Assembly: GCA_044870295.1 (NCBI GenBank)
Contig: JBIOYQ010000189.1
Location: 1 to 5,230 of the forward strand
Source: AC-52 sp044870295
Lineage (GTDB): Bacteria; Actinomycetota; UBA4738
Direction: 5' to 3'
DNA: 5,230 nucleotides
Shown here piece after piece: positions 1-5,230 of this stretch (position 1 is the stretch's first letter; every line of letters begins with the position of its first letter). The notes under the pieces are model-generated. The model was not told where the DNA came from. It was given only the letters and a program-made list of their open reading frames with translations, and searched no databases. The translations under genes and the position numbers were made by a program.

Positions 1-1028
1 TTGGGGCGTTCGACCTGCTGAGCGTCTACGTCGGCGATCGGCTCGGCCTGTATGCCGCGCTGGCTGGCGGCGACGCCGTCACGCCCTCGGAGCTTACGGA
101 GCGGCTTGGGATCGACCGCCGATACGCCCGGGAATGGCTGGAGCAGCAGGCTGTCACCGGGGTCCTGGAGGTCGACGATCCGGCGAAGGATCAGGAGGAG
201 CGACGCTACTCGCTTCCGCCGGCGCACGCGGAGGCCCTGACCAAGCCCGACAGCTTGTTCTCCATGGCTCCGCTGGCCCGCACGTTGGTCTCGGCGGCCC
301 AGACCCTCCCTCAGGTCATGACGGCGTTCCGGACCGGCGGTGGCGTCTCGTGGGGCGCCTACGGCCTGGACATGATCGAGTCGCAGGGAGACTTCAACCG
401 TCCGTGGCTCGTGAATCAGCTCGGGACCGAGTTCCTTCCGGCCATCCCCGATGTCCACGAGCGTCTCAGCGCGGATCCTCCGGCCCGCGTGGTCGACGTG
501 GCTTGCGGCGTGGGGTGGGCGGCGATCTCCATCGCCAAGGCGTATCCGAAGGTGCGGGTCGACGGGTTCGACCCGGACGAGGCGTCCATCGACCAGGCTC
601 GCCGGCTGGCCAAGGAGCACGGGGTGGACGATCGAGTGCGGTTCGAGGTCCGGGACGGAGCGACCGTCGGCTCACAAGGCCCCTATGACCTTGCCGTGGT
701 GATCGAGGCCATCCATGATCTGGCTCGTCCGGTCGAGGTCCTGGCGGCCATCCGCGAGAGCCTGGCTTCCGGCGGAACGCTCCTGGTGGCCGACGAGCGC
801 GTCGCCGACTCGTTCACCGTCCCGGGCGACGAGGCGGAGCGTTTCATGTACGCGGCCAGCATCCTGGTCTGTCTGCCCGGCGGCTTGGCCGAGCAGCCCT
901 CGGCCGCGACCGGAACCGTTATGCGCGCGAGCACGTTGGGCGACTACGCAACGCGGGCCGGCTTCACCGGGTTGGAAGTGCTGCCGTTCGAGCCGGGGTT
1001 CCTGCGCTTCTATCGCTTGACTCCCTGA
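1..1028 (+). CDS. SAM-dependent class I methyltransferase, Rv2258c-like, 5' truncated
   Basis: The frame is open from base 3 to the TGA at 1026-1028 and runs off the left edge, giving 341 visible residues; probably only a few tens of N-terminal residues are missing. Visible residues 1-84 look like the winged-helix N-terminal domain of this family, which usually serves dimerisation and covers the active site: a helix-rich segment starting GAFDLLSVYVGDRLGLYAAL, then ELTERLGIDRRYAREWLEQQ. The Rossmann domain follows. The SAM-binding motif I is VVDVACGVGWAAIS (about 163-176), the acidic ribose-binding segment is DGFDPDEASI (about 187-196), and a motif IV-like stretch is YDLAVVIEAIHDL (about 228-240). 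The family transfers a methyl group from S-adenosylmethionine; its substrate cannot be read here and may be a small molecule. The TTG at 255 is internal and not the start. The MmcQ/YjbR gene follows after 8 bases, so the two are probably co-transcribed. Family is fairly certain, substrate unknown. Confidence 0.9.
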   Translation, partial: GAFDLLSVYVGDRLGLYAALAGGDAVTPSELTERLGIDRRYAREWLEQQAVTGVLEVDDPAKDQEERRYSLPPAHAEALTKPDSLFSMAPLARTLVSAAQTLPQVMTAFRTGGGVSWGAYGLDMIESQGDFNRPWLVNQLGTEFLPAIPDVHERLSADPPARVVDVACGVGWAAISIAKAYPKVRVDGFDPDEASIDQARRLAKEHGVDDRVRFEVRDGATVGSQGPYDLAVVIEAIHDLARPVEVLAAIRESLASGGTLLVADERVADSFTVPGDEAERFMYAASILVCLPGGLAEQPSAATGTVMRASTLGDYATRAGFTGLEVLPFEPGFLRFYRLTP

Positions 1029-1036
1029 CGGTCGGC

Positions 1037-1450
1037 ATGGCAACTCTGGAGGAGGCCGGTCGCGTCGCGCGGAAGCTGCCCGAGGTCACCGAAGGGGTCC
1101 GGCACGGCAACCTCACGTGGTTCGTGGCAGGCAAGGCGTTCGCTTGGGAGCGCCCGTTCAGCAAGGCCGACCTCAAGCGGTTCGGTGACAAGACGCCGCC
1201 AGAAGGACCGATCCTGGCGGTGCGCGTGCTGGACCTGGACGACAAGGAGGCGGCGCTCGAGGAGCACCCAGGATCCTTCTTCACAATCCCGCACTTCGAC
1301 GGATACGCCGCCGTGCTCATCCGACTGAAGAGAGTCAGGAAGAACGCGCTGGAGGAGGCGATCGTCGACGGCTGGCTAGCTTGCGCACCACGTGACCTGG
1401 CCGACGGATACTTGAGCCGTCAGCGCGAAGCTGGTGGAAAGGATCGCTAG
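1037..1450 (+). CDS. MmcQ/YjbR family protein
   Basis: A complete 137-residue protein from ATG 1037 to TAG 1448-1450. The layout is that of the MmcQ/YjbR fold: an N-terminal helix with LPEVTEGVRHGNLTWFVAGK (about 14-33), a strand-rich centre with FAWERPF and ILAVRVLDLDDKEAAL, then HPGSFFTIPHFDGYAAVLIRL (split around residues 77-97), and the closing helix region ALEEAIVDGWLACAPRDLAD (about 104-123), which is the most conserved part of the family. Usual family length is about 110-140 residues, so it is full length. The family is often labelled DNA-binding because its fold resembles double-wing DNA-binding domains, but no member function is firmly set, and none can be deduced here. The start lies 8 bases after the methyltransferase stop, without a strong Shine-Dalgarno sequence (gacggtcggc precedes the ATG), so translation may depend on reinitiation from the gene upstream. 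No truncation or frameshift is seen. Confidence 0.88.
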   Translation: MATLEEAGRVARKLPEVTEGVRHGNLTWFVAGKAFAWERPFSKADLKRFGDKTPPEGPILAVRVLDLDDKEAALEEHPGSFFTIPHFDGYAAVLIRLKRVRKNALEEAIVDGWLACAPRDLADGYLSRQREAGGKDR

Positions 1451-1489
1451 TTGTCATCGGTTGCTGCTAGGGTTCGCCCAAGTGCACCC

Positions 1490-1509
1490 CCTCTCCACCG
1501 AGAGGAGGA
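1490..1509 (+). promoter_or_regulatory. Shine-Dalgarno with overlapping hairpin upstream of the repeat protein
   Basis: A strong purine-rich ribosome-binding sequence, AGAGGAGG, lies at 1501-1508. It ends one base before the ATG at 1510, closer than the usual 5-9 bases, and four bases before an in-frame TTG at 1513. A perfect 6-base inverted repeat (CCTCTC 1490-1495, GAGAGG 1500-1505, loop CACC) pairs with the first part of this site. In the mRNA it could partly hide the ribosome-binding sequence. The stem is short and may be a chance match of a pyrimidine run with a purine run. Confidence 0.45.
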
Positions 1510-1908
1510 ATGTTGGACCTGGGTGTCACGCTGACGAATACGTTCGTCGTGGTCGCGGTGGGTGCGATCCTCGCGTACTTGGCCACGGACCGTTTCCGTA
1601 CCCTCCGCGAGGAAATCGACCGATTGCGAGCCGAGATGACCGAGGGGTTCGGCAGCCTGCGGGCCGAGATGACCCAGGGTGATGGCAGCCTTCGAGCCGA
1701 GATGACCGAGGGGTTCGGAAGCCTCCGAGCCGAGATTACCGAGGGGTTCGGAAGCCTCCGTGCCGAGATGACCGAACAGCGCACCGGGCTCAAGGGCGAC
1801 ATTGCCAGGCTCGAGGATCGGATCGATGCCGGTCTGTCCGCCGTGCACACGGAGATCGTGCAGGTGGCGCTGGCGGTCGGCGCTCGCGGTAAGACCGCGG
1901 AGGGCTAG
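1510..1908 (+). CDS. Small membrane-anchored protein with 11-residue (hendecad) coiled-coil repeats
   Basis: A complete 132-residue protein not recognised as a named family. Residues about 6-25 form one hydrophobic segment (TLTNTFVVVAVGAILAYLA), a likely membrane helix with a very short N-terminal tail; the following basic residues (DRFRTLREE) suggest the long C-terminal part lies in the cytoplasm. From residue 38 to 92 there are five 11-residue units with consensus SLRAEMTEGFG. Leu, Met/Ile and Phe recur at spacings of 4, 4 and 3, the pattern of a hendecad coiled coil, and the heptad/hendecad character continues to about residue 114 (GLKGDIARLEDRIDAGLSAV). Such a protein would probably oligomerise as a membrane-tethered stalk or scaffold; this is inference. 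ATG 1510 is the first start in the frame, which is closed by a TAG at 1468, but TTG 1513 has better spacing from the Shine-Dalgarno. It follows the MmcQ/YjbR gene by 59 bases and may be a separate unit. Confidence 0.8.
   Translation: MLDLGVTLTNTFVVVAVGAILAYLATDRFRTLREEIDRLRAEMTEGFGSLRAEMTQGDGSLRAEMTEGFGSLRAEITEGFGSLRAEMTEQRTGLKGDIARLEDRIDAGLSAVHTEIVQVALAVGARGKTAEG
1621..1785 (+). repeat. In-frame 33-bp tandem repeat, five units
   Basis: Five consecutive 33-base units (1621-1653, 1654-1686, 1687-1719, 1720-1752, 1753-1785) encode the 11-residue repeats. They share the core gccgagatgacc; units 1, 3 and 4 continue with gaggggttcgg, while units 2 and 5 have diverged in their second half (giving MTQGDG and MTEQRT). 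Units 3 and 4 are nearly identical, with differences at scattered bases. Because similarity extends to synonymous positions, the array looks like the product of fairly recent in-frame duplication, and its length is a multiple of three so copy changes would keep the reading frame. Confidence 0.9.
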
Positions 1909-1919
1909 CCGCTAACCCT
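1901..1919. repeat. Imperfect inverted repeat at the convergent gene ends
   Basis: AGGGCTAG (1901-1908) and CTAACCCT (1912-1919) are inverted copies with one mismatch and a 3-base centre. The arms contain the two stop codons of the convergent genes (TAG at 1906-1908 on the plus strand, TAG read from 1914-1912 on the minus strand). A hairpin here could act on either transcript, but no T-tract follows on either strand and the stem is short, so it is not a convincing intrinsic terminator. Confidence 0.35.
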
Positions 1920-4230
1920 TGCCGCCCTCGCCGCCCAACTCCTGCTGGCCGGCACCCAGGCCGACGTAGTCCGGGACCGGCTTCGGACCCGGGACGTCCG
2001 GTGACGGAGCCCAACCGGCCGACCGGACGGGACCCGAGAGACCCACCAGGTCATCGGGCCTGACCGGGATGCGGTTCAGTTCGTGCCCCGTGGCGTCGCG
2101 CAGCGCGGCCGCGATGGCCGCCGGGGCCACGATGGTCGAGGGCTCGCCCACGCCCTTCACCCCGAACGGGACGCCGGGCTCGGGCTCCTCGATCACCTCG
2201 GACACCACCGGCGGCATGTCCAGGATGGTGGGGATGAGGTAGTCGGTGAACGAGGCGTTCTTCACCACGCCGTCCTTCACCTGGATCTCCTCCATGAGGG
2301 CCAGGCCCAACCCTTGGGCGGTGCCGCCCTCGATTTGGCCCTGCACACCCTGCGGGTTGATGGCCCGCCCGACCTCCTGGGCCGCCGCGATCTGCACCAC
2401 CCGGACCAACCCGAGCTCGATGTCGACCTCGACGACGGCGCGCTCGGCGGCGAACGCGAAGCTGACGTGCACGTCGCCCTGCCCGTTCTCGTCGAGCGCT
2501 TGCGTCACCCGGTGGTGGTAAGTCCGTGTGGCGGTGACGGGTTCGTCCAGGGAACCGCCGCGACGCTCCCATTCGTCCTTCACCGCTCGGCAGGCCAGCT
2601 GCACGGCGCCGCCCGACATCATGGTCTGCCTCGAGGCGGAGCTGGAGCCGGACGAACCCACGAACGTGTCCGAGGGGTGGATCACAACGTCGTCGACGCC
2701 GAGCTCCTCGCGGGCGATCTGAGCCAGGATCGTGCTCAGACCCTGACCGACCTCCACGGCCGCGCAGTGGACTTCGACGACCGGCCGGCCGCCGGCGCCG
2801 AGAGACACGGTGACCCTGGCTTCGGAGGAGTCGTCGAATCCCTCGCTGTAGGCGATGTTCTTGTAGCCAACGGCGAACCCGACGCCGCGGCGGATCGACT
2901 CGCCCCGCCCGACGTTCCCCGCAACCCCGCCGGGCAGGGCGATGGGGTCGCGGCGGCCGGCAGGCTGTTCGGGCGGCAATGGGATGGACGCGCACCGCTC
3001 GATCACCTCGTGTACGGGAGCCGATCCCTGGATCACCTGCCCGGTCGGCAGCACCGAGCCCGTTCGAAGGGCGTTCTTCAACCGGATCTCGACGGGATCC
3101 ATGTCGAGCATCCTTGCCAGCTTGTCCATCTGGGCCTCATGGGCGAAGGCGGCCTGCACGGCGCCGAAGCCGCGCATGGCCCCGCACGGAGGGTTGTTCG
3201 TGTACACGCACGTGCCTTCGATCAACGCGTTCGGTACCTCGTAGGGACCGGCGGCGAAGGTGGACGCGTTGCCGATGACCGCCGCGGAGGACGACGCATA
3301 CGCGCCGCCGTCGACCAGGAGCCGGATACGAACGTTCGAGAGCTTGCCATCGGCCGCGGCGCCCGTCCGCATCCAGATGTGGGAGGGATGCCGATGGACG
3401 TGCCCGTAGAAGGATTCCTCGCGGCCGTAGGACATCTTCACGGGGCGACCCGTGTAGAGCGCCAGCATGCACGCGTGGATCTGCATGCTGACGTCCTCGC
3501 GCGCCCCGAACGCCCCGCCGACGCCGGCCAGGTACACGCGCACCTTGTCCTCGGGGAGGGCCAGGCACGGCGCGATCTGCTGGCGGTCGACGTGCAACCA
3601 CTGCGTCGACACGTAGAGGTCGACGCCCCCGTCCTCGGTGGGGATGGCCAACCCGGCCTCCGGCCCCAGCGGCGCCTGGTCCTGCATGCCGGTCTCGTAG
3701 TAGCCCTCGACCCACACGTCGGCGTCCGCGTCCGGGTCACCGTGGACGATCCGCACGTGGCGAAGGACGTTGCCGAACTCGTGCACCTTCGGCGCGTCCG
3801 GTCGCAGGGCACGTTCCATGTCGGTCACGGGGTCCAGGACCTCGTAGTCGACGGCGATGCGCCCGACCGCCCGTCGGGCCAGTTCGGGATGATCGGCCGC
3901 GACCAGGGCGACGGGCTCTCCGTGATAGCGAACCCGCTCCGACGCCAGCACGGGCTGGTCCGAGAACTCCAAGCCGTACGTCTTCTTGCCACGGACGTCG
4001 TCCGACAACAGCACCGCGTGGACACCCGGCGAGGCGACGGCGGCCGAGATGTCGATCGAACGGATGCGAGCGCTGGGGTGTGGGGAGCGCAGGGTGTGGC
4101 CCCACAGCATGTCGCGGTGCCACAGGTCACTGCCGTAGGCGAAGGCCCCCTGCACCTTGGGTGAGCCATCGACCCGGCGGGCCGACCGGCCGACGCCCTC
4201 GCGAACCCGCTCGATGGTCCGCGTGCTCAT
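1912..4230 (-). CDS. pucD: Xanthine dehydrogenase molybdopterin-binding subunit (PucD/XdhA type)
   Basis: A complete 772-residue large subunit of a xanthine oxidase-family hydroxylase. With separate FAD and [2Fe-2S] subunits it would oxidise hypoxanthine and xanthine to urate in the cytoplasm. The N-terminal aldehyde oxidase/xanthine dehydrogenase a/b hammerhead domain spans about residues 22-133 (FAYGSDLW, RSPHPSARI); the molybdopterin-binding domain covers about 150-720. Cofactor and active-site landmarks: Q210 in STQWLH (bovine Gln767), VGGAFGARE 237-245 with E245 (bovine Glu802), MRGFGAVQ 352-359 (bovine 912 region, F355 = Phe914), EVGQGLST 493-500, and VKGVGEPST 691-699 with E696 as catalytic base (bovine Glu1261). 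Bovine Arg880 aligns with N321. Start ATG 4230 is fixed by its ATGA overlap with the deaminase stop and by homology; GGAG lies at 4244-4241. A Gly/Pro-rich tail of about 40 residues follows the usual end. Family certain; xanthine as substrate is inferred from context. Confidence 0.93.
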   Translation of the reverse strand: MSTRTIERVREGVGRSARRVDGSPKVQGAFAYGSDLWHRDMLWGHTLRSPHPSARIRSIDISAAVASPGVHAVLLSDDVRGKKTYGLEFSDQPVLASERVRYHGEPVALVAADHPELARRAVGRIAVDYEVLDPVTDMERALRPDAPKVHEFGNVLRHVRIVHGDPDADADVWVEGYYETGMQDQAPLGPEAGLAIPTEDGGVDLYVSTQWLHVDRQQIAPCLALPEDKVRVYLAGVGGAFGAREDVSMQIHACMLALYTGRPVKMSYGREESFYGHVHRHPSHIWMRTGAAADGKLSNVRIRLLVDGGAYASSSAAVIGNASTFAAGPYEVPNALIEGTCVYTNNPPCGAMRGFGAVQAAFAHEAQMDKLARMLDMDPVEIRLKNALRTGSVLPTGQVIQGSAPVHEVIERCASIPLPPEQPAGRRDPIALPGGVAGNVGRGESIRRGVGFAVGYKNIAYSEGFDDSSEARVTVSLGAGGRPVVEVHCAAVEVGQGLSTILAQIAREELGVDDVVIHPSDTFVGSSGSSSASRQTMMSGGAVQLACRAVKDEWERRGGSLDEPVTATRTYHHRVTQALDENGQGDVHVSFAFAAERAVVEVDIELGLVRVVQIAAAQEVGRAINPQGVQGQIEGGTAQGLGLALMEEIQVKDGVVKNASFTDYLIPTILDMPPVVSEVIEEPEPGVPFGVKGVGEPSTIVAPAAIAAALRDATGHELNRIPVRPDDLVGLSGPVRSAGWAPSPDVPGPKPVPDYVGLGAGQQELGGEGGKG

Positions 4231-4244
4231 CGGCTGCCTGCTCC
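4227..4244 (-). promoter_or_regulatory. ATGA stop-start overlap and ribosome-binding site of the dehydrogenase gene
   Basis: On the minus strand the bases 4230-4227 read ATGA: the ATG starts the xanthine dehydrogenase subunit and the TGA ends the deaminase. A GGAG at 4244-4241 sits 10 bases before the ATG, inside the end of the deaminase gene, with AGG somewhat closer. This arrangement is typical of translational coupling and sets the dehydrogenase start, ruling out the 88-residue longer frame that overlaps the deaminase. Confidence 0.85.
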
Positions 4245-5230
4245 GGCGATGCGCGTGCCGACCCGGCGCCCCTCGGCGGCGATGGCGTCCTCGTCGGCGT
4301 TGGCCAGGCGTCCGCCCCGCACGACCGACCGGCCTTCCACGAACAGGTCCCGAACCCTGGCCGGCCAGGCGTGCACCACGGCCGCCACGGGGTCGGCCTC
4401 GGTTCCGGCCCAGGACAGTCCGTCCACCGAGAACAGGGCCACGTCGCCGCGCTTGCCCGGCTCGAGGGAGCCCACGTCGTCCCGGCCCAGGCACGCCGCG
4501 CTGCCGCGCGTGGCCACGCGAAGGGCTTCTCTTGCCGACATCGCGCCCGCGTCGCCGCCAGCCCGGCTGACCAGCATGGCCTGGCGGACCTCGGCCAGCA
4601 TGTGGCCCGAATCATTCGACGCCGAGCCGTCGACGCCCAGGCCCACCGTGGCGGACTCGTCCAGCAGGGCCCGCGCCCGCGCGATCCCCGAACCCAGCCG
4701 GAGGTTGGACGTCGGGCACCACGCGACGCCGGTGCGGGTCTCGGCGATGCGACGCACGTCCTTGTCGGACAGGTGGACGCAGTGGGCGAGCCAGACCTCC
4801 GGGCCGAGCCACCCCCAATCGTCCAGCAGCTCCAGCGGCCGCAGGCCGAACCGTTCCTGGCAGAACTGCTCCTCGTCGACGGTCTCGGCGATGTGGGTGT
4901 GAAGCCGAACGCCGAGGTCCCGAGCGAGCTGGGCGGAGTCCTTCATCAACCGCTCGCTCACGGTGAACGGTGAGCACGGCGCCACGGCGACGCGAAGCAT
5001 GGAACCGGGGGAGGGATCGTGATACTCGTGCACCAGCGACTGCGTGTGGTCGAGGATCGTGTCCGGATCCTGTACCACCGAGTCCGGCGGCAGGCCGCCC
5101 GCGGATTGGCCGAGGTCCATCGAGCCGCGGCACGGATGGAAGCGCAGGCCGATCGAGCGCGCCGCGTCGACCTCGACCTCGAGCAGGTCGCCGGAACCCT
5201 GCGGGAAGACGTAGTGGTGGTCGGTCGAGG
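4227..5230 (-). CDS. 8-oxoguanine deaminase-type amidohydrolase, N-terminus beyond window
   Basis: The frame is open from the right edge to the TGA at 4229-4227, giving 333 visible residues; the family is about 450 long, so roughly 110-120 N-terminal residues are missing, including the first HxH metal motif. The protein belongs to the TRZ/ATZ and guanine-deaminase branch of the amidohydrolases. Visible landmarks are TDHHYVFP (2-9), LRFHPCRGSMDLGQS (28-42, a hallmark of 8-oxoguanine deaminases), GGLPPD (44-49), LHTHIAET (109-116, His112 and Glu115), LAHCVHLS (147-154, His149), CPTSNLRLGSG (171-181), GVDGSASND (198-206, with Asp200 the expected metal/catalytic aspartate) and the C-terminal SLEPGKRGDVALF. 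The expected reaction is hydrolytic deamination of 8-oxoguanine to urate; guanine to xanthine is a possible alternative. The ATG at 5120 is internal, since conserved sequence continues upstream of it. It is directly followed by the xanthine dehydrogenase gene, which supports a role in purine breakdown. Confidence 0.9.
   Translation of the reverse strand, partial: STDHHYVFPQGSGDLLEVEVDAARSIGLRFHPCRGSMDLGQSAGGLPPDSVVQDPDTILDHTQSLVHEYHDPSPGSMLRVAVAPCSPFTVSERLMKDSAQLARDLGVRLHTHIAETVDEEQFCQERFGLRPLELLDDWGWLGPEVWLAHCVHLSDKDVRRIAETRTGVAWCPTSNLRLGSGIARARALLDESATVGLGVDGSASNDSGHMLAEVRQAMLVSRAGGDAGAMSAREALRVATRGSAACLGRDDVGSLEPGKRGDVALFSVDGLSWAGTEADPVAAVVHAWPARVRDLFVEGRSVVRGGRLANADEDAIAAEGRRVGTRIAGAGSR

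Noticed and set aside
255..257. TTG at 255 as the start of the methyltransferase
   Set aside because: The same frame continues to the left edge with a conserved winged-helix domain, so the visible gene is simply cut by the window border.
134..688. A 184-codon plus-strand frame overlapping the methyltransferase
   Set aside because: It is a Gly/Arg/Ser-rich frame-shifted shadow of the methyltransferase, which has clear SAM-binding motifs.
1451..1473. A possible promoter before the repeat protein (TTGTCA at 1451-1456, TAGGGT at 1468-1473)
   Set aside because: The spacing between the two elements is only 11 bases, far from the 16-18 expected, and no better pair is visible in the 59-base gap.
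1621..1785. Regular 33-base repeats as a possible CRISPR array
   Set aside because: The units are adjacent with no unique spacers, stay in frame and encode a conserved peptide, so they are a coding tandem repeat.
1447..1850. Two minus-strand frames with repeated HLGSEASEPLG-like units
   Set aside because: They only mirror the plus-strand tandem repeat. The plus-strand reading has a membrane segment, coiled-coil hydrophobic spacing and a strong ribosome-binding site.
2083..4164. A 693-codon open frame on the plus strand, opposite the dehydrogenase gene
   Set aside because: It is a mirror of a real G+C-rich gene: the protein is rich in His, Arg, Gly and Asp with no known domain, while the minus strand carries every xanthine dehydrogenase motif in order.
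4231..4494. An 88-residue N-terminal extension of the dehydrogenase frame
   Set aside because: The extra residues are Arg/Gly-rich with no similarity to the family, lie out of frame within the deaminase gene, and the ATG at 4230 matches the usual family start (MSTRT) with a proper coupled overlap.
4080..4973. A 297-codon plus-strand frame opposite the deaminase/dehydrogenase junction
   Set aside because: Its composition is that of an antisense shadow, and it spans two convincing minus-strand genes with conserved motifs.
5118..5120. ATG at 5120-5118 as the start of the deaminase
   Set aside because: It is the Met in the conserved RGSMD motif; family-conserved residues such as TDHHYVFP lie upstream of it in the same frame.
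5174..5190. Inverted repeat CGACCT/AGGTCG
   Set aside because: It lies within the conserved coding sequence of the deaminase and is explained by codon choice for a run of Asp, Val, Glu and Leu residues.

Overview
The window is a dense stretch of a G+C-rich bacterial chromosome. Third codon positions are mostly G or C and there is almost no intergenic space. The gene families fit a soil-type actinobacterium or a similar high-GC lineage: an Rv2258c-type winged-helix methyltransferase, a MmcQ/YjbR protein, a PucD-type xanthine dehydrogenase subunit and an 8-oxoguanine deaminase-type amidohydrolase. Nothing in the sequence fixes the species. There is no rRNA, tRNA, CRISPR array, transposase or integrase.

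Plus strand, 1-1908: three genes point rightward. First is the 3' part of a SAM-dependent methyltransferase, cut by the left edge. Eight bases later comes a MmcQ/YjbR-family protein. After a 59-base gap comes a small unrecognised protein with one predicted membrane helix followed by near-identical 11-residue repeats that look like a hendecad coiled coil. No shared pathway is evident for the three.

Minus strand, 5230-1912: two genes point leftward. An 8-oxoguanine (or guanine) deaminase-type amidohydrolase, cut by the right edge, is followed by the complete molybdenum-cofactor subunit of a xanthine dehydrogenase. Their stop and start codons overlap as ATGA, so they almost certainly share an mRNA and are translationally coupled. 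The deaminase makes urate from 8-oxoguanine, or xanthine if its substrate is guanine. The dehydrogenase would make urate from hypoxanthine or xanthine. Together they form the urate-producing part of a purine-catabolism operon. The FAD and [2Fe-2S] subunits the enzyme needs are not in the window and would be expected beyond position 5230 or elsewhere.

The two gene sets converge tail to tail with three bases between stop codons (1906-1908 and 1912-1914), inside a short imperfect inverted repeat. The window is mostly ordinary metabolic sequence. The points most worth a second look are the membrane-anchored hendecad-repeat protein with its DNA-level tandem repeat, the coupled deaminase/dehydrogenase pair, and a dehydrogenase active site that lacks the arginine equivalent to bovine Arg880.
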